This document shows, piece after piece, positions 53,874 to 62,660 of a stretch of 64,000 nucleotides of DNA. The notes under the pieces were generated by a model. It searched no databases and was not told the DNA's origin. It saw only the letters and a program-made list of their open reading frames with translations. Every line of letters starts with the position of its first letter. The stretch's first letter is position 1. Source of the stretch: Corynebacterium gerontici (GTDB lineage: Bacteria > Actinomycetota > Actinomycetes > Mycobacteriales > Mycobacteriaceae); the NCBI RefSeq assembly GCF_003813985.1, contig NZ_CP033897.1, forward strand, positions 1,364,001 to 1,428,000, in the 5' to 3' direction. The position numbers and the translations under genes are program-made.

Positions 53874-54776
53874 ATGCCCTTGAACGCAAAGAAATGGCTC
53901 GTCGGAATGGTCGCGACCACGATGGTTCTACCCACCGGCATTGCGCACGCAGCCCCGGAGCCGACCACCCACGTTCAGATCAACTCGGATAAAGAGCTGT
54001 TCGAGAGCAGCAAAGCCAGCTTCGACCCCTCCCTGGCGCGTACCGAAGGACTCGAAGCGCTTCGCGAATTGCGCGGCGAAATGTGGGACAAAAACCCCGC
54101 ATTCCGTGGCTACGGCTACGAAGGGTATGACAATGACCTGCGCGCCGCTGCGTTCAAAGAGGGCATCTACACCAAAGCGCAATATATGGACGTCACCATC
54201 GACGCCGACTACACCTGGATCGCGATTCAACGCGCTTATGAGGCATCCGAAGTCTTCGCGCACAAGCGTCCCGACGGCAGCGGCATCGACACCGCCACGA
54301 TCGATGGCCACGGATCGAAGAACGAATCGCTTGCCGCCGACGTCGATTCCCTATCCGAGGCCATCCTGAAGACGTGGGGCGAAAGCGAACTCAAGGCATT
54401 GAAGAAGAACAAGGGCGCTTGGAACTCCGACAACGAGCACCTCATCCAACTGCTTCACCCGAAGATGCGCTACTACGGCTTTGGTGCCGTGGAGGTTCGT
54501 GGCAGCGAATACGGCACCTACTACGCGGCCATCAGCGAGGAAAAAGCTGCAGGCGAGAAAGCCGACAAGGACAACACTCCCGAAGGTGAGCAAACGGTCA
54601 CGCTGCATCGTGCGCCCACCGAGAAGGAAGCCGGCAAGCGCGCAGAGGCGAAGGCCGAGAAGTCTGACGCCGCCAACGCCGAGGATAAGGCCCAGCAGAA
54701 CACTGAAGGCGCGAGCGAAGACCGCCCGTTCGTGGAGGTCAAGAAGCTCGAAGACATCATCCAACCCCGCGGCTAA
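53874..54776 (+). CDS. Secreted CAP-domain-like protein
   Basis: 300-residue secreted protein. Signal peptide about residues 1-27 (ending A-H-A). The middle (about 85-225) resembles a corynebacterial CAP/SCP domain: YTWIAIQRAYEASEVFAHKRPDG near its start and the closing LHPKMRYYGFGAVEVRGSEYGTYYA, a pattern I associate with CAP proteins. The last 75 residues are an Ala/Glu/Lys-rich charged tail. No anchor motif, so probably released or loosely wall-bound. Function unknown. ATG 53874 follows TTTGGAG; the frame from 53853 is slightly longer. Family call is by motif memory and moderately secure. Confidence 0.72.
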   Translation: MPLNAKKWLVGMVATTMVLPTGIAHAAPEPTTHVQINSDKELFESSKASFDPSLARTEGLEALRELRGEMWDKNPAFRGYGYEGYDNDLRAAAFKEGIYTKAQYMDVTIDADYTWIAIQRAYEASEVFAHKRPDGSGIDTATIDGHGSKNESLAADVDSLSEAILKTWGESELKALKKNKGAWNSDNEHLIQLLHPKMRYYGFGAVEVRGSEYGTYYAAISEEKAAGEKADKDNTPEGEQTVTLHRAPTEKEAGKRAEAKAEKSDAANAEDKAQQNTEGASEDRPFVEVKKLEDIIQPRG

Positions 54777-54919
54777 CACTGCTTCACCGCCCCTGACACA
54801 GGCCTGCCACAGGGTGCTCTTGCCGGCCCAGGTAGCATGCCAGTTACTACCCAACGACTGGCAGCTACACTCGAACGCCGAAACCAATTATTGAACGAGA
54901 AACGAGCCTAAAAGCAGTG

Positions 54920-55531
54920 ATGGCGTTATTTGCGATCGCCACGATCGCCATTATCTTTTATCTCATCGATCTGCTGGTCTACCGTGGTCAGCGTGATTTG
55001 AACCCCACCACTTTCCTCAAGGTGTTGGCAAACTTCATTATCATGGGCGTAACCAGCGCAATTTTCCTGCTGCTCGTGATCTTTCTCATCTTGGCAACGC
55101 TGGCAATTTTGGATGTAACTATCCACAGCTTCTCTCAAGAAGAACTGCTTGGACGCATCGACGGCACCGAAATGCTCTTTTTCATCTTCGTCATTATCTT
55201 TGTGGCCGCGATCCTCCACTTCCGCTTCCGCGAAACGCTGCTCAAACGCCGCCTACTCTTCCACTTCAACGCCGATGAATACGTGATCAACGAATACCTG
55301 ATCCAGTGGTCCACGATTTACCTGGCGGTGTATCAGTTCATGTTCGACGGCATCAAAGACGTAGCGAAGGAATTGGTTGCATCCGAGACCTCACAACAAA
55401 TCTTCAACATTGTGCTCTCCCCCGAGAACATCAACCTGGCAGTGCAACCGTTGCTCATCTGCTCATGGATTGCGCTGGTAATGGAACGCCTGCGCTTTTC
55501 CAAGGGGCTGGGTGTACACGCCAAGAAATAG
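54920..55531 (+). CDS. Multi-helix membrane protein, family not recognised
   Basis: 203-residue protein with three strong hydrophobic helices (about residues 1-20, 38-68, 86-100) and a later one (about 178-193), separated by short charged loops; the segment R-F-R-E-T-L-L-K-R-R-L-L-F-H is positively charged and so probably cytoplasmic. I do not recognise a family. ATG 54920 (or GTG 54917) without a clear ribosome site. 143 bp after the CAP gene. Its stop codon TAG donates its last base to an iterated 11-mer, leaving no terminator visible. Confidence 0.65.
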   Translation: MALFAIATIAIIFYLIDLLVYRGQRDLNPTTFLKVLANFIIMGVTSAIFLLLVIFLILATLAILDVTIHSFSQEELLGRIDGTEMLFFIFVIIFVAAILHFRFRETLLKRRLLFHFNADEYVINEYLIQWSTIYLAVYQFMFDGIKDVAKELVASETSQQIFNIVLSPENINLAVQPLLICSWIALVMERLRFSKGLGVHAKK

Positions 55532-55541
55532 CTTTTCGACG
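55531..55541 (+). repeat. Iterated 11-mer copy 14
   Basis: Exact GCTTTTCGACG, beginning on the last base of the membrane-protein stop codon. Confidence 0.85.
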
Positions 55542-55992
55542 CTTGCGGCGTCTTGAATCTTCTGAGCAGGCACGATGTGGCTTATCGCTGTTCGCACTCT
55601 AGCGGGAAGCATGAAGAACAGTGGCTCAACTTCACGGTTCCTACAAGTACACAGATATAGCCGCCGAAGCTGCCTGCGGCAGACGCCACTCGACTCAGAC
55701 GAAAAGCGGTGTCTTATCGATGGGAACTGACAACGACGGATTTTGCCTTTATCATCGCGAGCTTACACCACGGTACCTTGGCAAAGATGACCAGTATTAC
55801 AACTATCTTTGCTGCAAGCTCACTGAGTCTTGCGAGTGGATGTTGGTGTTGACGATTTGATCCCTCCTTGGCCAACCGGCTGAAATATTTCTTTGCCGAA
55901 ATCACAACCAGTGAGTTAGAGCGATTGAAATCACCTACCGCTTGCTCGTCAAACCAAGTGATGTGCTCCCTCAGCAAGGAAAGGTTGTGCAC
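55542..55992. other. 450-bp stretch without a recognised gene
   Basis: Open frames of 79 codons (plus, from 55621) and 95 codons (minus, 56001-55714) exist, but neither has a recognisable motif, a convincing start region or corynebacterial-looking codon use. No hairpin terminator or tRNA is evident. It probably contains the promoter of the MFS gene and may hold decayed coding DNA. Confidence 0.5.
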
Positions 55993-57300
55993 GTGCCCCA
56001 TCCATCAAATGCTGCATCTCAGCGACAGATTCAACGCCGAGCATTATTGGGTTCTCTGGCAGGTTCCACCATTGAGTGGTACGACTTCTTGCTCTACGCC
56101 TCCGTAGCGCCAATCGTGTTCGCACCGCAATTCTTTCCTCAATCGGATCCAGTGGTGGCCGTGCTTCTGGCATATTTTGGACACGCACTCACGTTCTTGA
56201 TCCGCCCGTTCGGCGGTATCTTCTTCGCACACATTGGCGATCGAATGGGACGCAAGAAAACGCTTGTAGTCACCCTGGCGACGATGGGTATTGGTACCAT
56301 GGCCATCGGGTTGTTGCCCACGTACGCGCAGATCGGGGTGTGGGCTCCAATCCTGCTTTTTGGCTGTCGCATCGCCCAGGGCCTCGCGGTAGGCGGTGAA
56401 TGGGGAGGGGCACTGCTGCTAGCCTACGAATACGCTCCGAAAGAAAAACGAGGATTTTTCGGTGCGGTGCCGCAAACTGGTGTGACTTTCGGCTTAATTC
56501 TCGGCAATCTTGCACTGATTGCTGCGATGTTGGTTTCAGGCCCCGCACTTTTCGAGTCGTTTGCCTGGCGCATCCCCTTCATTCTGTCGTTCGTTCTCAT
56601 CTTCGTCGGCCTTTATATCCGTAAAGAACTCGATGAAACGCCGGCCTTCCGCGAGGTACAAGCATCTGGCAATGTGCAGAAAAACCCCCTCGGTGCCACG
56701 TTGCGCAAGCACTGGCGCGAGGTGCTCGTCGCTATTGTGGTGAAGGCAGTTGAAACCGCTCCCTTCTACATCTACGCGGCATTTATGATCTCCTACGCCA
56801 AGTCAAACCTCGGCTATTCCAGCAACACCACACTCGCCGCGATCATGGTGGGCGCGGTCGTCGCCTCACTCATGATTCCCCTCGCGAGTGCACTCTCGGA
56901 GAGCTTTGGGCGCCAGCGCGTGTACTCCTTTGGAGTCATACTCCTGATTGCTGTTTCGGGCCCCTACTTCTTGCTGGCAGAGTCCAGCGTAGTTGGCCTC
57001 ATCATCGCCTCGGTGCTGGCCCTGGGTATCGCGTGGTCGTTTGTCACAGCAACTCTTGGCACGATGATGTCCGAGCTGTTTAGAGCAGAGGTGCGCTACA
57101 CCGGCATTACGCTCGGCTATCAAATTGGTGCTGCGCTTTTCAGTGGCACCGCACCAATGCTCGCCGTCTGGATGGTGGATTCATCCGGTGGCCATTGGTG
57201 GCCGATTCCGGTCTATCTCGCCGCCTTGGGTCTGCTTTCACTCGTGGGCGTTTGGTTTGCGTCGCGCCGTCGCAGTGAACATCACCACATCACGTCGTGA
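55993..57300 (+). CDS. MFS metabolite:proton symporter (MHS family)
   Basis: 435-residue twelve-helix transporter of the metabolite:H+ symporter branch, related to shikimate, citrate and proline/betaine carriers. The diagnostic opening GSTIEWYDFLLYASVAPIVF, the RPFGGIFFAHIGDRMGRKK loop between helices 2 and 3, and GLAVGGEWGGALLLAYEY are all present. Substrate unknown. GTG 55993 is chosen because AAGGAAAGG at 55977-55985 is well placed; GTG 55987 and ATG 55942 are alternatives. Ends in a bidirectional terminator shared with proS. Confidence 0.9.
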   Translation: MPHPSNAASQRQIQRRALLGSLAGSTIEWYDFLLYASVAPIVFAPQFFPQSDPVVAVLLAYFGHALTFLIRPFGGIFFAHIGDRMGRKKTLVVTLATMGIGTMAIGLLPTYAQIGVWAPILLFGCRIAQGLAVGGEWGGALLLAYEYAPKEKRGFFGAVPQTGVTFGLILGNLALIAAMLVSGPALFESFAWRIPFILSFVLIFVGLYIRKELDETPAFREVQASGNVQKNPLGATLRKHWREVLVAIVVKAVETAPFYIYAAFMISYAKSNLGYSSNTTLAAIMVGAVVASLMIPLASALSESFGRQRVYSFGVILLIAVSGPYFLLAESSVVGLIIASVLALGIAWSFVTATLGTMMSELFRAEVRYTGITLGYQIGAALFSGTAPMLAVWMVDSSGGHWWPIPVYLAALGLLSLVGVWFASRRRSEHHHITS

Positions 57301-57371
57301 TCTATTACCGCTGGTGATCAACCATCCTCACAGCGCGTTTACATATAGACCTGAAACCGCCAGCAGTGGTG

Positions 57372-57414
57372 AAAAAGAAAATGGCGGTGGCTTATAAAGC
57401 ACCGCCACCGTTTT
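57372..57414. terminator. Bidirectional terminator, MFS gene / proS
   Basis: GGCGGTG (57383-57389) pairs with CACCGCC (57400-57406). The plus strand continues ACCGTTTTCC; the minus strand continues ATTTTCTTTTT. Confidence 0.88.
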
Positions 57415-57415
57415 C

Positions 57416-59170
57416 CTACTTCACTAGGTCAATTACTGCCTGGGGCAGTTTATCCGCCGGCAGCTCCTCAGCCTCCTGCCCCGCTCGGCGCACCTCTACC
57501 TTGCTTTCCTTGAAGGCGCGGCCAAACACAACCACATAGGGCATGCCGAGCAGCTCGGCGTCCTTGAATTTCACGCCGGGGCTCACCTTCGGACGATCGT
57601 CAAACAAAACGTCGATGCCGGCCTGATCAAGCTCGGCAACCAGCTTCTCCGCAGCCTCAGCAGCCTCGGGGTCTTTGTTGGCCACCACCACGTGCACCTT
57701 GTAGGGCGCAACCTCAACGGGCCAATTCAAGCCCTTCTCGTCGGCGTGCTGTTCGGCCAGCACACCCAGCAGCCGGGTCACGCCGATGCCGTAGGACCCC
57801 ATGGTGGGCACGGCGCGCTTGCCGTTTTCGTCCAGAATCTGCACGTCAAAGGCCTCAGTGTACTTGCGGCCAAGCTGGAAGATGTGACCGATCTCGATGC
57901 CACGTTCCAGGGTGAGCACGCCCTGGCCTTCGGGTGCCGGGTCACCTTCCTTAACCTCGGCGGCCTCGATGTACTCGTCGATCTCGAAGTCGCGGCCAAC
58001 GGTCAAGCCAACCACGTGGAGCTGCGGTGCGTCAGCGCCGGTGATCCACGAAGTTCCACGCACAACGCGAGGATCTGCGTACACCTTCGCCTCGTTAGCA
58101 GCCAGCGCCCTTGGGCCAACGTAGCCCTTGACCAGGAAGTCGTTCTTGGCAAAGTCAGCCTCGGAGGCGAGCTCCACCTCAGCGGGCTCAAGGGATGCCT
58201 CCAGGCGCTTCATATCCACTTCCCTATCACCGGGCAGCAGCACACCCGCGAGTTCCCACTCCTCGGCGCCAGGCTGCTTGATTTTCACCACGATGCACTT
58301 CAGGGTGTCAGAAGCCTCGACGGCGCGGCCTTCCACCTGCACGCCAACATTGTTGGCCCACTCAACCAAGGCAGCAATTGTCTCGGACTGCGGAGTGTCG
58401 TGCTCCACGGCCTCGGGTGCCTCAGCGGGATCGCGCTCAACACCGGGCTGCGTCACCACAGCCTCCACATTGGCCGCGTAATCGCCCTCGGTGGCGCGCA
58501 CAAAGGTGTCTTCACCATTAGGCGAGATCGCCAAGAATTCCTCCGAGGCGCTGCCACCCATGGCGCCGGACGTCGCAAAGCAAATGGCGTAGTTCACGCC
58601 AAGGCGATCGAAAATCGCCTGGTACGCCTTGCGGTGGTTCTGATAAGACTGCTCGAGGCCCTCATCGGTCATGTCGAAGGAATAGGAATCCTTCATCACG
58701 AACTCGCGGCCACGGAGGATGCCGGCGCGGGGCCGCTCTTCATCGCGATACTTGGTCTGGATCTGGTACAGGGTGACCGGGAAATCCTTGTAGGAGGAAT
58801 ACATGTCCTTCACCGCGGTGGTGAACATCTCCTCGTGCGTGGGGCCGAGCAGGTAGTCAGCGTCCTTGCGATCCTTCAGACGGAAAAGGTTCGGCCCGTA
58901 CTCCGTCCAACGGTTGGTCTTCTCATAGGGCTCGCGGGGCAGAAGCGCAGGGAAGAGTAGCTCCTGGGCACCGAAGCGATCCATCTCCTCGCGGACAACG
59001 TTTTCGATGTTGCGCACTGTGCGCAGACCGAGCGGCAGGAGGGTGTACACGCCTGGGGCGACACGGCGAATGTAACCAGCGCGAACCAGCAGCTTGTGGC
59101 TTAGAACTTCAGCGTCTGCGGGATCCTCGCGCAACGTGCGCAGAAACAGGTTAGAAAGGCGTGTAATCAT
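57416..59170 (-). CDS. proS: Prolyl-tRNA synthetase
   Basis: 584-residue class II synthetase of the bacterial type, with the editing (INS) domain inserted between motifs 2 and 3 (about residues 225-385). Motif 1 region [20 protein letters not shown], motif 2 with [17 protein letters not shown] and F-V-M-K-D-S-Y-S-F, and motif 3 with [12 protein letters not shown]; the anticodon-binding domain closes the protein. Normal length. ATG 59170. In C. glutamicum proS follows close to the rimP cluster, so the region between 43.1 and 57.3 kb is the variable part. Confidence 0.97.
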   Translation of the reverse strand: MITRLSNLFLRTLREDPADAEVLSHKLLVRAGYIRRVAPGVYTLLPLGLRTVRNIENVVREEMDRFGAQELLFPALLPREPYEKTNRWTEYGPNLFRLKDRKDADYLLGPTHEEMFTTAVKDMYSSYKDFPVTLYQIQTKYRDEERPRAGILRGREFVMKDSYSFDMTDEGLEQSYQNHRKAYQAIFDRLGVNYAICFATSGAMGGSASEEFLAISPNGEDTFVRATEGDYAANVEAVVTQPGVERDPAEAPEAVEHDTPQSETIAALVEWANNVGVQVEGRAVEASDTLKCIVVKIKQPGAEEWELAGVLLPGDREVDMKRLEASLEPAEVELASEADFAKNDFLVKGYVGPRALAANEAKVYADPRVVRGTSWITGADAPQLHVVGLTVGRDFEIDEYIEAAEVKEGDPAPEGQGVLTLERGIEIGHIFQLGRKYTEAFDVQILDENGKRAVPTMGSYGIGVTRLLGVLAEQHADEKGLNWPVEVAPYKVHVVVANKDPEAAEAAEKLVAELDQAGIDVLFDDRPKVSPGVKFKDAELLGMPYVVVFGRAFKESKVEVRRAGQEAEELPADKLPQAVIDLVK

Positions 59171-59274
59171 GGTTGGGAATTCTACCCGACGCTAAGGTGC
59201 TGGTCTGCTTGGCTCGACCACTGAGAAGATGCCTTGCTCACAGCACCCCTGAAGCAGGCAATTATTGTGGTGGC

Positions 59275-60018
59275 ATGCTCATCGTCCTTCCTCCCTCAGA
59301 AACCAAGGCCTCCGGTGGCGAAGGCGCACCTCTGGATTTCGAGTCGCTTTCCTTTTCAAGCCTGAACCAAACCCGCCGCGCAATCGCCCGCGACCTCGCC
59401 GCGCTTCCCGTTGATCAGGCCTTGGAAGTCTTGGGCATTTCAGAAAAACTTCGCCCCGAGGCCGAAGCTAATCGCGTACTCATGAGCGCCCCAACCATGC
59501 CCGCAATCCTGCGATACACCGGGGTGCTTTTCGACGCCCTCGATGCCCCTTCCCTACCCGAGCAATCTTGGGTACGCCTCGCTATTGGTTCGGCGCTGTT
59601 TGGTGTGGTGGGTGCTCAGGACATGATCCCCAAGTATCGACTTTCCGGGGGCACGAAGTTGCCCACCTCAGACGGGCAACTACCCACTATGAAGAAGCGC
59701 TGGGGTAAAGCAATCACTAAGGCGCTGCAGGCATCTGAGGAACTGATCTTGGATTTACGTTCAGGCACCTATCAGCAACTTGGTCGCGTACCGGGCGCTG
59801 TGACCGTGCGTGTGGAATCCGTACAAGCCGATGGCTCGCGCAAGGTGGTCAGCCACTTTAATAAGCACTACAAAGGGCTTTTAGCTAGGGAGCTGGCATT
59901 GTCTGATGCGCAGCCTCAAAATGTTTCCGAGGTGGCTGTCGCGGCGCGGGATGCCGGCTTTGTGATCGAAGAAAACGAAAAGAAACCACTGGAACTCACC
60001 ATGGTGGTGAAAGGCTAG
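59275..60018 (+). CDS. yaaA: Peroxide stress protein YaaA (DUF328)
   Basis: 247-residue YaaA family protein; the E. coli member lowers free iron during hydrogen peroxide stress. The standard opening MLIVLPPSETK is present, with RYTGVLFDALDA, PKYRLSGGTKLPTS and the closing HFNKHYKGLLARELA, all family motifs. The start at 59275 is fixed by the family N-terminus; the frame to 59173 runs back across the proS promoter region. Divergent from proS. One 11-mer copy is read in frame as V-L-F-D-A. Confidence 0.92.
   Translation: MLIVLPPSETKASGGEGAPLDFESLSFSSLNQTRRAIARDLAALPVDQALEVLGISEKLRPEAEANRVLMSAPTMPAILRYTGVLFDALDAPSLPEQSWVRLAIGSALFGVVGAQDMIPKYRLSGGTKLPTSDGQLPTMKKRWGKAITKALQASEELILDLRSGTYQQLGRVPGAVTVRVESVQADGSRKVVSHFNKHYKGLLARELALSDAQPQNVSEVAVAARDAGFVIEENEKKPLELTMVVKG
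59526..59536 (+). repeat. Iterated 11-mer copy 15
   Basis: Exact GCTTTTCGACG in yaaA, read as V-L-F-D-A. Confidence 0.85.
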
Positions 60019-60028
60019 CTTATAGCGC

Positions 60029-61240
60029 CTAGCGTTCTTGCCTGATCACAAGGACTGCACCAAGCAGCGTCATTCCAAGCCATATCAGGATCGCAAGGAG
60101 ATGCTCTTGGAACACTTCCGAGGTAATGGGCAAAGGCAGCATCACTTGGGCTAGGCCTGCCGAGGCGAATATCAGGCTAAACACCTGGAGCAGCTTTCTT
60201 CCGTATGCGCTGCGACGTTCGATTTCCAGCTCCGCATGAGCAAGTGCTTGGCTCAGCGCTGCCTCGGCGTTTTCCACTTCTCGTTGTACGTCGCTGGTGG
60301 CACTGATTTGGTCTAGGATCTGTTTCGGCTTCTCCGGGTCGTTCGCTCCAAGGCGGCGTTCGGTGAGCCAACGCGTGCGTTCAAAGGCTGACTGAGACAA
60401 GCGAATCATCATTCTGCGCCGGTTCAGATTGGAAGTTTCCGGTGACAGCGCGGCGATCTCAGAGGCGCAATTCGCTGCGTACCAGGTTGATTGAACACGA
60501 AACTCGCACAGTGTGACTAAGTCCAGGTTGTCGTTCATTGCTGTTGCATCCACCAGCACAGCCGACCAACTCGAAAACACGCCGTCTGCAGCAGCAATAT
60601 CTTCTTGTATTTCGGTCAAGGTCAACTCCGCATCGCGACACCCCTTGATGGCTTCACCCAGTGCTTCTCTGGTGGGCGGCTGATCGGTGCTTACCGAGCA
60701 TCCCAAAGCACGAGGTTGCAGCAAACACCAACCGAGCCAATCAGGTAGATGGTCCGGCACCGCAAACACGCTTAAGGAGTAGAAGTGCAGATTTTTATGC
60801 GGGATCAGCAGGCGTTTCTCGGGATTGTTTCCCCGTTGAAGCTCTTCGCGCAACGTTGCAACTAAAAACGCAACGCGGGTGTTGCTGTCAACAGCGTTTT
60901 GTTCAAAAGAGCCTTCGTCAATTTCTTTTTGAAATTCCCGGCGTGCAAGCAAAGCATCGGCAACCACGTCATCACTTGTGCCACCGCGGTGCTCGAATCG
61001 GTATCGCGCTACTCCGAATCCGGATTCAGGAATGTAGACCAATACATCGTCGGCTTCAAGCAGCGCGACGTGGTTGGGGATGATGTGGGAGATATCGCGG
61101 CCAGCAAAATGTTCGCTCGCATCCACCCACCCCAGATCTCGAGCCGTGGTTTTGATTTTCTTCCTATTACGCTCAAGGTTGAGACTCGAGCCTAAATCAA
61201 AAGGCGCGAACTCATAGCGATACACCACCTGCCCCACCAT
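60029..61240 (-). CDS. Membrane protein with two C-terminal helices, function unknown
   Basis: 403-residue protein. About 330 residues of soluble, largely helical sequence are followed by a hairpin of two transmembrane helices at the extreme C-terminus (LLQVFSLIFASAGLAQVMLP and HLLAILIWLGMTLLGAVLVI). That layout recalls CorA-like and RMD1/DUF155 proteins, but I see no G-M-N motif and do not claim membership. ATG 61240 starts 8 bp after the hydrolase stop, so they form a two-gene operon. The frame to 61366 overlaps the hydrolase and is rejected. Confidence 0.72.
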   Translation of the reverse strand: MVGQVVYRYEFAPFDLGSSLNLERNRKKIKTTARDLGWVDASEHFAGRDISHIIPNHVALLEADDVLVYIPESGFGVARYRFEHRGGTSDDVVADALLARREFQKEIDEGSFEQNAVDSNTRVAFLVATLREELQRGNNPEKRLLIPHKNLHFYSLSVFAVPDHLPDWLGWCLLQPRALGCSVSTDQPPTREALGEAIKGCRDAELTLTEIQEDIAAADGVFSSWSAVLVDATAMNDNLDLVTLCEFRVQSTWYAANCASEIAALSPETSNLNRRRMMIRLSQSAFERTRWLTERRLGANDPEKPKQILDQISATSDVQREVENAEAALSQALAHAELEIERRSAYGRKLLQVFSLIFASAGLAQVMLPLPITSEVFQEHLLAILIWLGMTLLGAVLVIRQER

Positions 61241-61248
61241 TGGTGGCC

Positions 61249-61776
61249 CTAGCCTGTGGAAGCCAGCGTTTGGTGTTGAGACCCCAATACGTGGTCCCTG
61301 CCGATGGTGCGCTCCAACAGCCTGACGGCCGCGGCATCTGCTTCGGCACCGCCATTGGTCGCGCATCCTTCAAGATCAATGGAGACCTCAAAGCCGTGGT
61401 CGAATAGGTAGGCAGCGTTTTGCAAGACGCATACATCCGTGTCGATTCCTACGACTAACACCTTTGCTATACCGAAGGCTTTGAGGGAAGCTGCGATCTC
61501 GTCTCCGGCCATATACGTCGCTTTGTCGATAACGACGTCCGCGCTTTGTTCGACCTTTGGATCCAGGGCGATCTCTTCGGGCGTAGAAAGGCGATCCCAT
61601 TTGATGAATTTGCGATAGGGAGACCCCTCAGGGTTATGGAATCTCGTCGCAATCACAAGATCAAAAGCATCGCTTTCGATCAATTCATGGATTCGAGGAA
61701 GTGCGCGCTGCGTATAAGGGCTGATGAATCCTGCCTGAACATCCACCACCAACAGGGCTGTGCTCTCGCGGTGCAT
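61249..61776 (-). CDS. Isochorismatase-like cysteine hydrolase
   Basis: 175-residue member of the isochorismatase/nicotinamidase superfamily. The triad is intact: Asp in ALLVVDVQAGF near residue 12, Lys in VVIDKATYMAG, and Cys in VGIDTDVCVLQNA, with the cis-peptide-forming I-D-T segment before it. Length is typical for nicotinamidase-like hydrolases, but the substrate cannot be assigned. ATG 61776 has AAGGAGG upstream at 5-6 nt. Co-transcribed with the membrane protein gene. Confidence 0.88.
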   Translation of the reverse strand: MHRESTALLVVDVQAGFISPYTQRALPRIHELIESDAFDLVIATRFHNPEGSPYRKFIKWDRLSTPEEIALDPKVEQSADVVIDKATYMAGDEIAASLKAFGIAKVLVVGIDTDVCVLQNAAYLFDHGFEVSIDLEGCATNGGAEADAAAVRLLERTIGRDHVLGSQHQTLASTG

Positions 61777-61878
61777 CAATTCCTCCTTCTTCGGGATCTT
61801 CGCGGTCTGGGGTGTCTATGGTCATTCTAGCTAGCAAGGCAGCAATATCCCATGGGTGCTAGCCGCACGAAGCCCCAA

Positions 61879-62622
61879 CTACAACCCCGCGACCTCCCCA
61901 ATCACGTACACGGCAGGCGGCTTGATCTCGTGCTCACGCATCGTCGCCCCAAGAGTTCCCAGCGTGCAGCGCACCACGCGTTCGGCTTCGGTGGAACCTT
62001 CCTGAATAACCACCGCTGGTGTCTCGGCATCGCGTCCTGCTTGCATGAGCGCATCGGCGATCTTCGGTGCGTTCTTCACGCCCATGATCACGCTCAGGGT
62101 GCCGCCGGTGCGCGCCAGCGCCTCCCAATCATTCAGGCTCTTTTCATGCCTTGGGGGCAGGTGCCCGGAAATGACGGTGAAGTTATGCACCACGCCTCGC
62201 TGCGTCACGGGCACTCCGGCAAGCGCTGGTACCGACACGGCGCTGGTGACACCCGGCACCACTTCGCAGGGCACTCCGGCTTCTGCACACGCTTGCAGTT
62301 CCTCAAAGCCGCGCCCGAAAATGTATGGATCGCCGCCTTTCAAGCGCGCCACTTTCTTACCCGCCCGGGCGTGTTCAATCAGCAGCTCGTTGATGCGTTC
62401 CTGCGCCACTTGCTTGCCGTAGGGCAGCTTGGATACGTCGATGATGTGCTTCGTGGTGACGTCGACAAGCTGGGAAAGCTCAGCCGTGGGACCGAGGTGG
62501 TCGGCGAGGATCACCTCAGCGTCTTGCAGCCTGCGCATTCCACGCACCGTGATGAGGTCCCAGGCGCCGGGACCGCCGCCGATGAGTACCACGGGATGGA
62601 TGGGCTGCAATGGATCGTTCAT
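61879..62622 (-). CDS. cobA: Uroporphyrinogen-III C-methyltransferase
   Basis: 247-residue SAM-dependent methyltransferase making precorrin-2, the branch point to siroheme and cobalamin. VVLIGGGPGAWDLITVRGMRRL at the N-terminus, the ADHLG loop, and ARLKGGDPYIFGRGFEE are the SUMT signature; GVTSAVSVPALAGVPVTQRG follows. It is the single-domain form without CysG oxidase/ferrochelatase parts. Siroheme for sulfite or nitrite reductase is the likely use. ATG 62622; divergent from selO with 38 bp between starts. Confidence 0.94.
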   Translation of the reverse strand: MNDPLQPIHPVVLIGGGPGAWDLITVRGMRRLQDAEVILADHLGPTAELSQLVDVTTKHIIDVSKLPYGKQVAQERINELLIEHARAGKKVARLKGGDPYIFGRGFEELQACAEAGVPCEVVPGVTSAVSVPALAGVPVTQRGVVHNFTVISGHLPPRHEKSLNDWEALARTGGTLSVIMGVKNAPKIADALMQAGRDAETPAVVIQEGSTEAERVVRCTLGTLGATMREHEIKPPAVYVIGEVAGL

Positions 62623-62660
62623 AGGTTGTAATTCTAACGCGCTGGCTTAGGCTGGCTGTC

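Noticed and set aside
55714..56001. 95-codon minus-strand frame before the MFS gene
   Set aside because: Its start lies inside the MFS gene start region, and no motif or ribosome site supports it.
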